Shown: positions 47,937 to 58,100, numbered from the stretch's first letter. The stretch: DNA of 64,000 bases from Phaeodactylibacter luteus (GCF_007993045.1 NZ_VOOR01000023.1:1-64000); one strand, 5' to 3'. Program-made: numbers and translations. Notes: generated from the letters alone by a model not told the origin.

Positions 47937-48452
47937 TTACCGGCGGCTAGCTATAAAGGCCAGCGCCAGTGCGAGTAAAAAATATCCGATCAGGCTGCGG
48001 GCGTAAGTCAGCAGGGTATTCGGCAGCGTCACCCTCAGGCTCTCTTCGTTCAGAGAAGCAGAAAAGGCTTCATACTGCTCTTCCGACAGCATCGCCTTGC
48101 GGGCTTCCAAGACTTCCCGCATCACTTCAGCCTGTACATCTGCAAGGCCAGGGTCAGCCAAGCCATGAAGCACAAAATAATATACATAATACAGCAAGCT
48201 GCTCACCACCAATACCGCAAAGCCGGCCCGTATGCCCTCTTTAAGGTCCAGCTTGCCCCCCTCCTGCGCTTGCCGCTCATCTTCCACCGCTTTCCAGGCT
48301 GCCGCAACATACAAGCCGACCGTCGCCCAGTGCAGGAAGGAATTGAAAACCCATTCCTTGTTGATCAGGTAAGCCACAAAATAAATCGCCACGACGGCCA
48401 GGCCTGCAATGAGGCCATACCGGACACTACGGTTTTGTAAAAGCTTGCCCAT
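47937..48452 (-). CDS. DUF4199 membrane protein
   Basis: A 171-residue inner-membrane protein with about four hydrophobic segments (YGLIAGLAVVAIYFVAYLI; a second at 40-55; FAVLVVSSLLYYVYYFVL; and a C-terminal one LIGYFLLALALAFIA). The middle loop has the AEVMREVLEA / MLSEEQYEAF charged pattern typical of DUF4199. The function is unknown. It lies between the GT2 gene and a second DUF4199 gene on the same strand. Confidence 0.85.
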   Translation of the reverse strand: MGKLLQNRSVRYGLIAGLAVVAIYFVAYLINKEWVFNSFLHWATVGLYVAAAWKAVEDERQAQEGGKLDLKEGIRAGFAVLVVSSLLYYVYYFVLHGLADPGLADVQAEVMREVLEARKAMLSEEQYEAFSASLNEESLRVTLPNTLLTYARSLIGYFLLALALAFIASRR

Positions 48453-48514
48453 GCTGATTTTGTTTTCTGGCTGCCCTGCCCTTCAAAAGCTTTTGGCAAC
48501 CGCTAGTTGATGAT

Positions 48515-48552
48515 AAAAAAGCCTGCTCCGTAGAAGTTCCCCCGGAGCAGGC
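48515..48552 (-). terminator. Terminator between the two DUF4199 genes
   Basis: On the minus strand GCCTGCTCCG / CGGAGCAGGC form a 10-bp stem followed by six T's. It follows the 48610 gene, so that gene may be partly separated from the DUF4199-GT2 pair. Confidence 0.7.
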
Positions 48553-48609
48553 CTGCCAATAGTCAATGCTCAAGCCAGGCACTGCTTCAGGCCCGGCCAA
48601 AGATAAAAA

Positions 48610-49176
48610 TTATCGCTCGCGCTTGAGGAACGGAGCAATGATAAGCGAAAAAATCACGCCCACAACCAGCGCGCCCCCGCCGCCAAACACCGCAAATGCT
48701 GCCGGGCTGAACATAAAGCTCATCATCTCCATCGCATTGTCGGCATCGCTTGCGCTCATGCCCTGCTGCTCTATCATCTGATCGCGGCTGACCTCAAGCA
48801 GAGTATCCATAAGCCCCGGCTCAATGAAGGCAAAGAAGACATAGCTCCAGATCGCCGAGACGATCGCAATCATCAGCGCTGCAATAAAACCGGTATAGAA
48901 CGATCGCCCGAACGTGATGAAACCGCCAAGCTCGTGGTCACGATGCTGCCGGATGGCCAGCACCATAGCGGCGATCATCACCGTCCAGGTCGCCAGATTG
49001 GAGACCCAGCTAGAGCTCGACTGCGGGTCGGAGTAATCTACTGCGCCAGTGAGGTGGATGACCAAAGAGATCACGACCAGCACCAATCCGCCAAGCAGCC
49101 CGTGGCGAGTGGCTGTTGGCCAGGGCGAAACCGATTCAGGCGCTACATTTTCATTCGGGTTGTCAAAAGTACTCAT
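48610..49176 (-). CDS. DUF4199 membrane protein, second copy
   Basis: A 188-residue membrane protein with the same layout as its neighbour at 47937: a polar N-terminus, four hydrophobic segments (HGLLGGLVLVVISLVIHL; LATWTVMIAAMVLAI; FYTGFIAALMIAIVSAIWSYVFF; and a Gly-rich VFGGGGALVVGVIFSLIIA at the C-terminus) and a charged loop with RDQMIEQQGMSASDAD. It is probably a duplicated DUF4199 protein of unknown function. Confidence 0.85.
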   Translation of the reverse strand: MSTFDNPNENVAPESVSPWPTATRHGLLGGLVLVVISLVIHLTGAVDYSDPQSSSSWVSNLATWTVMIAAMVLAIRQHRDHELGGFITFGRSFYTGFIAALMIAIVSAIWSYVFFAFIEPGLMDTLLEVSRDQMIEQQGMSASDADNAMEMMSFMFSPAAFAVFGGGGALVVGVIFSLIIAPFLKRER

Positions 49177-49345
49177 GGCTGATTTTTTTTGTTTTGTTTA
49201 TAAAATCGGGGGGACGCCCCAAAATACCCTACTAACCTACAGTATTTTCCAACAACGCGCCAAGGATTCCGGCAAAGCCTGTACTTTGTTAGACCAACAG
49301 GAATGCAAAATGGCTTGAACACCGCTGCGATTGCGGATTGTTTTG
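49177..49345. other. Intergenic region
   Basis: Upstream of the minus-strand DUF4199 gene; no coding frame is seen. It leads into a family 1 repeat and a MITE-like element. Confidence 0.4.
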
Positions 49346-49476
49346 GGGCCTGCCCCCTCCGCAAGGATAGGGGCCTCCTCCTGCCTGACGGCACGAGGCG
49401 CTACGCTACGGGGCTCGCTGTCCGCTCGGCCCTATCGGGCTTACACCCCTCCGCATCGCTAGGCCAGTGCCAACTT
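49346..49476 (+). repeat. Intergenic repeat family 1, copy G
   Basis: It contains GGGGCCTGCCCCCTCCGCAA, GGGGCTCGCTGTCCGCTCGG and CCGCATCGCTAGGCCAGTGCC. It abuts a MITE-like element directly (49477). Confidence 0.78.
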
Positions 49477-49632
49477 AGAGATGTTGGGATTTTGCTTTTG
49501 GAGCGAACGCAGCCAAATTTTGCCCTGATCGACCGACCTGCCCGCCGTAAGACTTTGGCAGGCGGAAGAACAACGGAGAGCAGGAGAAAATTTGGCAAGA
49601 GCAGCCCGAAGTGCAAAATCCCAAAAAGCTCT
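49477..49632 (+). mobile_element. MITE-like element, diverged (family 3)
   Basis: A 156-bp element with inverted ends AGAGATGTTGGGATTTTGC and GCAAAATCCCAAAAAGCTCT, again with TTA at both sides. The interior differs from the other two and contains nested inverted repeats (AGCCAAATTTTGCC... and AGAAAATTTGGC). It is flanked on its left by a family 1 repeat. Confidence 0.55.
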
Positions 49633-49833
49633 TAAACCCCGGCAAACGCTGTATCTTGTTTGCGTTTCAGTCTATGCCCATTCGTTTGACCTCAATGCGG
49701 GGCCCTAGCGCGGCTAGACCGGATGATTTGATGGCATTTCCACGCTTAAGCCTTTTCTGGTGCGTGGTCTTCAATTGTCAAAAATATACGGCTCAATCTA
49801 CTCACACAGCCCCGCTATCCAAAACAAAAAAAC

Positions 49834-51108
49834 ATGCGCCGCCTCGCTCAAATCCTTTTTTGGTCTGTCATCTCTGCCGCATTCATAGGCCCCGGCACAG
49901 TCACCACCGCGGCCAAAGCCGGCAGTGCTTTTGGCACCGCCCTGTTGTGGGCACTGCTTTTTTCCGTGGGCGCTACTTACCTGCTGCAAGAGACCGCAGC
50001 CAGGGTAGTCATTGGCAGTGGGCAACAGCCCGGGCAATTGATCGGCGGCGGCCATCGGAAGCGCCTGGCCTATGGGCTCTTCTACGCAGTTGCATTTGGC
50101 TGTGCAGCCTACCAGGCTGGGAATGTCATGGGAGCGGTAGCGGGCCTGCAGCTCAGTGCCCCTGTCCCCGGTTATGTGCTCAGCTTAGGCATAAGCGCCC
50201 TGTCTGCCACACTGCTGTGGGGCGGGAGCTTCAAAGTGATCACCCGGGGGCTGAGCACCCTCGTAGCCGTTATGGGCTTTCTATTCTGTTGGGCAGCTTG
50301 GCAGGTGCGCCCCTCGCCCGGGCTTCTAGGCAGCGGCTTGAGCCCCAGCTTGCCCAGCGGCAGCCTGCTGCTCACCATCAGCCTGATCGGCACTACGGTA
50401 GTGCCCTACAACCTCTTCCTTGGGGCTGGCCTCAGCCGGGGCAGGGAGCTCAAAGCTACAAGATGGGGCCTGGGCGGGGCAATTGCCCTGGGCGGGCTGA
50501 TATCAGCAGCCATACTCATCACCGGAACGCAAGTCAGCGAGGGGTTTAGTTTTGAAGGGCTGGCAGCAGCGCTGCAAAGAGAGCTCGGCCCTTGGGGAAA
50601 GCCCGCTTTGGCCGTGGGGCTCGGGGCAGCGGGCATCAGTTCTGCCATCACAGCCCCGCTGGCAGCAGCTGTGGCAGGGCAGAGCCTGATCGGGCAGGAA
50701 CACGGGCATTGGGGCACTCAAGGCCGCTATTTCCGGCTCACTTGGGGGGCGGTCCTTGGCATTGGGCTCTTGTTCAGCCTCTCTGGCATACAGCCCGTGC
50801 CAGCCATCATCATGGCACAGGCCATCAATGGGCTCCTCCTCCCCTTGGCAGCAGGCTTCCTCATTTATGTGGCCAACGATAGCGCAGCCCTTGGCCGAAA
50901 CGCCAATGGCCCACTGGCCAACTTCTTGTCCCTCCTGGTATTTGGCGTATGCGTTTTCCTTGGGCTGAACAACCTGGCCGCAGCCCTCTCCAAAGCCATT
51001 GGGCTGAGCGGGGGCGCACTGCGCTCTCCTGCGTGGCTGGGCCTGCTCAGCGCAGCCGCTTGCCTGCTGATGGCCCGCTGGGCTTTCGCCAAAAGGGCAC
51101 AGCCTTGA
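49834..51108 (+). CDS. Divergent Nramp-like transporter lacking canonical metal ligands
   Basis: A 424-residue polytopic membrane protein (about 11 hydrophobic segments) with the fold signs of the Nramp/SLC11 family: a broken helix 1 around GPGTVTTAAKAGSAFG (residues 19-34), helix 6 with GTTVVPYNLFLGAG (187-199), and the usual segment pattern. Canonical Nramps have DPGN in helix 1 and MPHN in helix 6, which bind the divalent metal. Here they are GPGT and VPYN, so Asp, Asn, Met and His are all replaced. It is probably a transporter of other cations or a different substrate; annotation as a manganese/iron transporter would be unsafe. It is alone on the plus strand, convergent with the dihydroorotase-like gene. 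Confidence 0.8.
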   Translation: MRRLAQILFWSVISAAFIGPGTVTTAAKAGSAFGTALLWALLFSVGATYLLQETAARVVIGSGQQPGQLIGGGHRKRLAYGLFYAVAFGCAAYQAGNVMGAVAGLQLSAPVPGYVLSLGISALSATLLWGGSFKVITRGLSTLVAVMGFLFCWAAWQVRPSPGLLGSGLSPSLPSGSLLLTISLIGTTVVPYNLFLGAGLSRGRELKATRWGLGGAIALGGLISAAILITGTQVSEGFSFEGLAAALQRELGPWGKPALAVGLGAAGISSAITAPLAAAVAGQSLIGQEHGHWGTQGRYFRLTWGAVLGIGLLFSLSGIQPVPAIIMAQAINGLLLPLAAGFLIYVANDSAALGRNANGPLANFLSLLVFGVCVFLGLNNLAAALSKAIGLSGGALRSPAWLGLLSAAACLLMARWAFAKRAQP

Positions 51109-51137
51109 ATGCTGTTGCGCTGGCCCTCATACAAGCG

Positions 51138-52412
51138 CTAAGCCAGCGCAGAGAAAAACTGGTTGTTGTTGATGACGCCCAACGGGCGGCCCTTCAACCG
51201 CTGGCCAAGCACAGGGGAGTTCAGCGAGCGGGAACGGACACGGCCGCGCTCATATACCCACTCCATATCTGGATGGAAAATGGTCAGCTCCGCAGGCTGG
51301 CCTACGGCTATGTGAGGTACCGGAAGGCCAAAAAGCTTGCGAGGGTTGTAAGCCAGCGCCTGCACCAGGGTTTCCGCATCTAGCCAATCCGACAAGTAGG
51401 TCCTGCTCAGGGCGTATAAGGTCTCCAGCCCGGTCACCCCAAAATCTGCATAGCTGAACTCCAGCTTTTTCACTTCCTCTTCCAGCGGCACATGATGAGC
51501 CGAGATGATGTCAATGGTGCCATCCTTTACGCCCGCTAAAAGAGCAGCCCGGTCTTCGGCCCTGCGCAGGGGCGGCATGACTTTGAAGTTGCTGTCAAAA
51601 TCTGCTACAGCCGTTTCGTCGTACACCAAGTTCATGATACTGACAGAAGCCGTTACCTGCAAGCCCCTGCTTTTGGCCTCCCGCACCATTTGTACCGCAC
51701 CTGCCGTGGAAAGGTTCGCGAGATGGAGGCGGCTTTCGGCGTACTCCAGGAGGTGCAGATCCCGGCGCACCATAATCTCTTCAGCGATAGCAGGCACCCC
51801 GGCCAGCCCCATAGCTGTCGATACCCGCCCCTCGTGCACCTGCCCGCCGTGGCTGACCAGCTTATCCAGTGGCTGATTGATGACCAGCCCGCCGAAGGCC
51901 TTGACGTACTCTAGGGCACGGAGCATGACGCCGGCATGCTGCAAAGGCTTTTCCCCATCCGAAAAGGCGACCGCCCCGGCGCGCTGCATATCGATCATCT
52001 CCGTGATATCCAGCCCTTTACAGCCTTGAGTAATGGCCCCGATCGGCAGAAACTGCACCAGCTTGCCATACGCGTTCTTGCTGATGTACTGCACACCAGA
52101 TTTATCGTCAATAACAGGTTGGGTATTGGGCAGGGCTGCCACTGCGGTGAAGCCGCCTGCTGCCGCTGCTGCGCCTGCGGTGTGTAGGGTTTCCCGGTGC
52201 TCCAGCCCGGGGTCTCCAACCTGTGCTCCAATATCTACCCAGCCAATAGAGGCGCATTGCCCCTTATAGGACAGCTCCTCCAAGCCCGGCGCGGAGGGGA
52301 GGTTCTCCCCTATTGCTGCGATATAGCCATCTCGGATCAAAAGGTCTTTTTCCTCCCCGTGCAGGTCTTCCCCCGGGGCCACAATGTGTGCGTTTCTTAT
52401 CAGTAGGTCCAT
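51138..52412 (-). CDS. Dihydroorotase-like protein lacking the HxH zinc motif
   Basis: A 424-residue amidohydrolase of the dihydroorotase family (pyrimidine pathway: ring closure of carbamoyl aspartate). The fold motifs are recognisable: start LLIRNAHIVAPGEDLHGEEKD-type (split here), GWVDIGAQVGDPG, AALPNTQPVID, NPRKLFGL. The metal site is altered: in active enzymes the sequence is DxHxHxR, while here Asp60 is followed by G62, Q64 and G66. The later HxxD-type segment reads NQPLD, and the catalytic TDHxPH segment reads SAHHVPL. Many Bacteroidota have such a second, zinc-poor PyrC-like protein; it may be a regulatory or structural partner of aspartate carbamoyltransferase. I therefore do not assign pyrC. 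GT2/DUF4199 genes are often its neighbours. Confidence 0.82.
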   Translation of the reverse strand: MDLLIRNAHIVAPGEDLHGEEKDLLIRDGYIAAIGENLPSAPGLEELSYKGQCASIGWVDIGAQVGDPGLEHRETLHTAGAAAAAGGFTAVAALPNTQPVIDDKSGVQYISKNAYGKLVQFLPIGAITQGCKGLDITEMIDMQRAGAVAFSDGEKPLQHAGVMLRALEYVKAFGGLVINQPLDKLVSHGGQVHEGRVSTAMGLAGVPAIAEEIMVRRDLHLLEYAESRLHLANLSTAGAVQMVREAKSRGLQVTASVSIMNLVYDETAVADFDSNFKVMPPLRRAEDRAALLAGVKDGTIDIISAHHVPLEEEVKKLEFSYADFGVTGLETLYALSRTYLSDWLDAETLVQALAYNPRKLFGLPVPHIAVGQPAELTIFHPDMEWVYERGRVRSRSLNSPVLGQRLKGRPLGVINNNQFFSALA

Positions 52413-52459
52413 CGGTCAGTTTGCTGAAATATCAGACTTGCATCAAGCCTATTGTGCTG

Positions 52460-52467
52460 CAAATATA
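52460..52467 (-). promoter_or_regulatory. -7 promoter element of the dihydroorotase-like gene
   Basis: On the minus strand TATATTTG matches TAnnTTTG and lies 47 bases before the ATG. The -33 box is not visible. Confidence 0.5.
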
Positions 52468-52545
52468 CACTCCACCACGGTTTTCCGGTTAGAACAGCCT
52501 GCAATGTCTATGCTTACGGGAAAGGTTGCTGCACAGCCGCTGTAT

Positions 52546-54864
52546 TTACCCCCCTACCGGGAACCAGCGGTTGTTGCGGTAAACGTAGCCCGGGCCCTGC
52601 CGGTACACTTCTACGGCATCTGGCCGCACGAGCAGCTCATCCACCCAGAGCGTATCCCTCAGGATGCGCGGGTGCTGTACCCACAGCCTTACTTTCGTAT
52701 CCGAACGCTGGGGGATGAATACCTTTTCAAACAAAGCCCAGCCATTGGTATCTACTACAGAGAGGCTCCGGTGCAAGGGGAGCACTTCTGCTTTCACCAC
52801 CGCTCCAGTCTCCGGCTCGTACTCTTCAAAGTGGGCCTCGGCTTGGGCGAGGCGGTCCTGATCGATGTATACCCAGGCCGAGAAATTGTACCAGCCTGTG
52901 CCAAACTGCTTGGGGATGGGCTGATCGAAAAGCACATTCCGCTGTCCGGACAGCCCTTGGAACGCCCCACCTCCCCGGTAGTAGCGCGCTGAACGCAAAG
53001 TATCGAAAGACTCAAGGCTGATGCCAGCCGTAGCGTCCGTTGCCAAGCATCCATCCACGGGGAATAAGCCGGTGCTGTCGTTGGCAATGCGGTAGCGGAT
53101 TTCCCTGGCGCGGGCCGCAATGCGGTCTTCAAAGGCCTGTAGCGGCTGACGGTACAGCCGGTAGGAGTCCGACTCATAGATCAGCTGCGCCCCTTCCAGC
53201 AAGTGGGCATACCGGGCCTTCTGCTGACTGAAATGGTGGTTGTCCACCAACATGAGCAATGGCTTGCCGTTGGGGAAATCGGCCAGGATGCGCGGCAGGC
53301 GGTAAGGCTCGTGCACCAGCTCCAGCTGCCGGATGGCCTGCCCACGTGAAGTGCGGGTCAGGGCTGCCCCTGTAGTCGGCAGCCCGGTCTGTATGCCGAT
53401 GATCAGGGTGCGCGGCATGGGCAGCCCTTCTGTTTCGTACCAGAAATTGTCGCTCCCGAGGTTGAAGTAAGGCACCGGGAGCACCGCCTGAAACTCTCCC
53501 CAATCTATACCCGGCAGATCGGTATACTTCCGCCCTTCCTCCAGCTCAGCTATGCTGTCGAGACGCAGATCGGGCCCGTTGGCAGAGTACCAGGCTTCTG
53601 CCCCTAGCAGCAGCAATGCAGCAATGCCTGCCCCAAGCCTTAGGTTGTCCTGCTGTTTCGCTACCCAATGCCAGAGCTCAGCGAGCACGACTATATTCGC
53701 GACATAATAAAACGGCCAGTTGAACCGGCCCACAGACCGGAACTGCTGATACGGGCCGGTATAATCCAGGTACCCCTCCAGCCCCGGCAGCGTAAAGGGC
53801 AGCCCAAAAGAAAGCAACAGCAGTATGCTGCTAGCCCCCAGCGCTTTGGCCAGGAAAGGCTGCAGCTTGCCCCCTGCCCGGACAAAAGGCTGCCGGAACC
53901 GGCTGCCAGCCCAGCGGCCCAACATCGCCAACAGCCCCACGATGGCCACCAGCCCTAAGTATGCCTGCCCTTCGTACGACTGCTGTATCTTTATCCAGTG
54001 CTGATCGATGTATTGATACCAGGGGATATAAGGCGAAGTCACCAGGTTTTCCCATATCGCATGGAAGTGGAAAAAGCCCCAGGGGCGGGCTGCCCGGTCT
54101 GTAATGCTGCTGTTGTGGTACATCCAGAAATAAAAGAACACCAGCGGCAAGCCTACCTGTACCCCGTAGTGCAGCGCATATTTCAATAACCGCTTAATGC
54201 CGGGCTTGCGCAGGAAGCCTATCCCAAAATACAAGCCCAGGGTCATGGCCATGATGGCAAAGTAATAAAAGTGGATCAGGGAGAAAGCCGCCACAGCCAA
54301 TGCCATAAGGAAGCTGAACTTTAGGCTGTGCGCCTCTTCCAAGCGGGCCAGTAGGTACAGCATGACCGGGATGACCTCGAGATGGGCCAGCCCGTAATGG
54401 GATATGAACCGGTGCAGCTGAGGGGACAAAAAGGCCACGCCCAGCCCCGCAGCCATGGCCCACCAGGGGTGGCAGCCGAGGCGCCGCAGCAACAGCATCA
54501 GAAATAAAGAGGCCAGCCCGATCCCCAGCAGCAGGCTAAAATGTATAATAGCCCGGGTGTAGCCCGTAATGTCCACCACATAATCGCTCACCAGCTTGAT
54601 CAGCCCCGATACCAAGGGCTGGGTGACCGCAGCTGAAGCGTGGTCGCCATAAGGGTAGTTCATCCCTTGAAAGTAAGTAAGGGAAGAATCGTAGCGGGCG
54701 TGGTACTCTATGTTGGTGTAGGCTTTCAGCCCGTCTGCATAGGGCTCAATGACCTTGCTGTTGGGCGATTGGAAAAAATCAGGAAAGCGGAGGCCCAAAG
54801 CCGCCAGCAGCAGCAGGAGCCAGGCAAGGTTAGTCCAGCGGTGGGAGGAGTGCGGTGTCGACAT
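52546..54864 (-). CDS. Polytopic membrane protein, GT-C glycosyltransferase-like
   Basis: A 772-residue protein. The start at 54864 (MSTPHSSHRWTNLAWLLLLL) is preferred: the open frame reaches 55359 but overlaps the divergent ThuA gene and has no membrane-protein character there. The N-terminal half has about 11 membrane segments with an early periplasmic loop (TYFQGMNYPYGDHASA) like the first loop of GT-C enzymes such as ArnT/PMT-type glycosyltransferases. The C-terminal third is soluble and periplasmic, with a beta-sandwich likely to bind carbohydrate (GTGWYNFSAWVYID, about 645-760). It may transfer sugars from lipid carriers to proteins or glycans. The family is not certain. Confidence 0.65.
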   Translation of the reverse strand: MSTPHSSHRWTNLAWLLLLLAALGLRFPDFFQSPNSKVIEPYADGLKAYTNIEYHARYDSSLTYFQGMNYPYGDHASAAVTQPLVSGLIKLVSDYVVDITGYTRAIIHFSLLLGIGLASLFLMLLLRRLGCHPWWAMAAGLGVAFLSPQLHRFISHYGLAHLEVIPVMLYLLARLEEAHSLKFSFLMALAVAAFSLIHFYYFAIMAMTLGLYFGIGFLRKPGIKRLLKYALHYGVQVGLPLVFFYFWMYHNSSITDRAARPWGFFHFHAIWENLVTSPYIPWYQYIDQHWIKIQQSYEGQAYLGLVAIVGLLAMLGRWAGSRFRQPFVRAGGKLQPFLAKALGASSILLLLSFGLPFTLPGLEGYLDYTGPYQQFRSVGRFNWPFYYVANIVVLAELWHWVAKQQDNLRLGAGIAALLLLGAEAWYSANGPDLRLDSIAELEEGRKYTDLPGIDWGEFQAVLPVPYFNLGSDNFWYETEGLPMPRTLIIGIQTGLPTTGAALTRTSRGQAIRQLELVHEPYRLPRILADFPNGKPLLMLVDNHHFSQQKARYAHLLEGAQLIYESDSYRLYRQPLQAFEDRIAARAREIRYRIANDSTGLFPVDGCLATDATAGISLESFDTLRSARYYRGGGAFQGLSGQRNVLFDQPIPKQFGTGWYNFSAWVYIDQDRLAQAEAHFEEYEPETGAVVKAEVLPLHRSLSVVDTNGWALFEKVFIPQRSDTKVRLWVQHPRILRDTLWVDELLVRPDAVEVYRQGPGYVYRNNRWFPVGG

Positions 54865-55108
54865 AGGGTTGGTTCGGATGCCTTTACGGCAAAAGTACAT
54901 TTTTCCGGCCAAGCAGCGGTGCTGTACGTACAATTCGGCCGGCTGCGGGCAGGAGGAATGCAGGCCTATCCCGGCTGGTTTTGTATATTCGGCTTGATAT
55001 GACAGGGGCACTGCCAATTTTACCTGCTGCCCTGCCCCGGCGCACCAAGCATCTTTCATCAAACGAAAAACCAGGCAGGCCAGGGCTTGCCGCCACACCA
55101 ACGGAACT

Positions 55109-58100
55109 ATGAAACCTCTTTGCCCACTTTGCCTTTTGCTGATCGCCTGCCTGATGGCCAGCTGCTCCGAGCCGCCCATGCCGAAGGTGCTGGTTTTTTC
55201 CAAAACTGCGGGGTTCCGGCATGCCTCTATCCCGGCGGGCATTGCCGCCATACAGCAATTGGGCATGGAGCACCATTTTAGTGTGGACACCACGGAAGAT
55301 GCTGCTGCTTTCCGGGAAGAGAACCTGAAACAATATGCTGCCGTCATTTTCCTGAACACGACCGGCGATGTGCTCGGCCATTATCAGCAGGCAGACTTTG
55401 AGCGTTACATTCAAGCCGGGGGCGGGTACGTGGGCATACACGCTGCAGCCGATACCGAATACCAATGGCCTTGGTACGGCAAGCTTGCCGGCGGCTATTT
55501 CGATGGGCACCCAGACTCGCCCAATGTGAGGGCGGCGGAGCTGGAAGTTGTCTACCCCAGCCACCCGGCCACTTCCATGCTGCCCGAACGGTGGGCGCGC
55601 GAGGACGAATGGTACAACTACAAAGCCCTCAACCCCGATGTGCAGGTGCTCCTCAACCTGGACGAGTCCACCTACGAAGGGGGGACAAACGGCAGCCACC
55701 ACCCGATTGCCCTCTTCCACGAATACGATGGGGGGCGGGCATTTTATACCGGAGGGGGGCATACAGAAGCGGCTTATGCCGAGCCCCTCTTCCTGCAGCA
55801 CCTGGCAGGCGGCATACAATATGCGATAGGGGAAAACCGGCTGGACTACAGCCTGGCCCGGACCGCGCGCGTGCCCGAGCAGAACCGTTTCCAGAAGACT
55901 GTCTTGGCCAGCAACCTGTTTGAGCCCATGGAAATCGACCTGCTGCCCGACGGGCGCATACTGCTGATTGAACGGCGGGGGGGCATCAAGATGTACGACC
56001 CTGAGCGCGGCGCCCTCGATTCTATTGGCCATCTCCCGGTACACACCGAACACGAAGATGGGCTGATGGGGCTGGCTGTCGACCCCGCCTACGAGGACAA
56101 TCATTGGATTTACCTGTGCTATTCGCCGGTTGGGGAGGAAGCGGTGCAGCAGGTCTCCCGCTTTGTTTTTGCCCAAGATTCCGTACACTGGCTGAGCGAG
56201 CAGGTCATCTTGAAAATACCCGTACAGCGGGAAGAGTGCTGCCATTCTGCAGGCTCGCTGGAGTTTGGCCCAGACGGCAACCTCTTCATCAGCGTAGGCG
56301 ACAACACCAACCCTTTCGAATCAGAGGGGTACGCCCCTATTGATGAGCGGCCGGGGAGAGCGCCCTTTGATGCACAGCGGACTGCGGCCAACACCAATGA
56401 CCTTAGGGGCAAGATCTTGCGGATCACGCCTCAGCCCGATGGGTCCTATACCATTCCGGAAGGCAACCTTTTCCCGGAAGGCACGCCCGGCACCCGGCCG
56501 GAGATTTACGTCATGGGCTGCAGGAACCCTTTCCGCTTTAGCATAGACGCGCGCACCGGCTACCTCTATTGGGGCGATGTAGGCCCAGATGCAGGCGTCG
56601 GGCGCGAGCAGCGCGGCCCCAAGGGCATAGACGAGATCAATCAGGCCAGGGAAGCCGGCTTCTTTGGCTGGCCTTACCTCAGGGGCAACCTGCAGGCATA
56701 CCATGATTTCGACTTTGCCAGCAATCTGGCAGGCCCACAGTTCAGTGCACAGCAGCCTGTGAACGAATCGCCCAACAATACCGGGCTGCGGGAACTGCCG
56801 CCCGTACAGCCGTCCATGATCTGGTACTCCTACGACAAGTCGAAGGAATTCCCCTGGGTAGGCGTTGGCGGCAAAAACCCTATGGCGGGGCCGGTATACT
56901 ATGCAGAACAGTACGAAAATGAAGACAAGTACCCGGATTACTTCAATGGCAAGCTGTTCGTCTACGAGTGGATGCGCGACTGGATTTTTGTGCTCACCCT
57001 TGACGAAGACGGGCGCTTCGTGCAGGCAGACCCCTTCCTTTCGGAGCAGGGCGACTTCGCCAACCCTATGGATATGCTCTTCGGGCCCGATGGGCAGCTG
57101 TATGTGTTGGAATACGGGGAGCAATGGTTTACCCAAAATGCAGACGCCCGATTGTCGCGCATCGCTTACATCAAAGGCAACCGCAAGCCAGCTGCCCGGA
57201 TAGAAGCGGCCGCCCTGCAAGGGGCTGTGCCGCTGAAGGCCAGTTTTTCCGCTGCTGCTTCCTACGATCCGGACCGGGACCCCCTGCAGTTCGATTGGCA
57301 AGTTGACGGGCAGGCATTTTCGGGCGAAAGCCTGAGCTATACCTTTGAACAGCCTGGCACCTATACGGTACAGCTGAAGGCGACCGACCCCGACGGCAAT
57401 ACCTCGGAGGCCAGCGTGGCCGTCATGGCCGGCAACGAGCCCCCGCAGGTCAATTGGTCCATTGCAGGCAACCGGTCATTCTATTGGGATGGCAGGACGG
57501 TAGCCTATGAGGTAGCCGCCAAGGATAAAGAAGACGGGCAGGTGCCGGCAGCGCAGCTGAAGGTGAGCGTTGACTACCTTGCCGAAGGGTACGACCTGGC
57601 TGCTATAGCCCAAGGGCATCAGCAGGCTTCCAGCCTGCAGCCTGCCGGGCTGGCCCTCATCGAGGGTTCGGACTGCAAGGCCTGCCATGCCAAGGATAAA
57701 AAAATCAACGGCCCGAGCTACCTGCAGGTGGCCGAAAAGTATGCCGGCGACCCCAAAGCGCCGGCTGTCCTTGCCCGCCGCATACGAGAAGGGAGCTCCG
57801 GCGTGTGGGGCGAGACCGCTATGTCGGCCCACCCTCAGCTCACGGAGGCGGAAGCCAGCCGCATGGTGGCCTATATCCTATCCTTGGCGGCGGCCCACAG
57901 CAACAGCCTGCCGGCTAAAGGGCAATACACCACCGATCAGCACCTTGGGAAAGCAGAGAAAGGTCGTTATGTATTCATGGCCTCTTACACCGATCGGCCC
58001 CGGAACGGGCAGCCGGCCATCACGCGGCAGGAAAAAGTACAGCTGCGCTACCACCGTATGCCCGCAGCCGCCTTTGATGAGGGCACTCCTACCCTGATGC

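Noticed and set aside
49611-50549. 312-codon plus-strand frame overlapping the Nramp-like gene
   Set aside because: It begins in the end of a MITE-like element and overlaps the transporter gene in another frame. Its protein is rich in Arg, His, Pro and Gly without domain signs.
54865-55359. 165-residue N-terminal extension of the GT-C-like protein
   Set aside because: It overlaps the start of the divergent ThuA fusion gene and lacks membrane or signal character; ATG 54864 precedes the first membrane segment.
54884-56245. 453-codon minus-strand frame opposite the ThuA fusion gene
   Set aside because: No domain motif is visible, and the opposite strand encodes well-defined ThuA and beta-propeller domains here.
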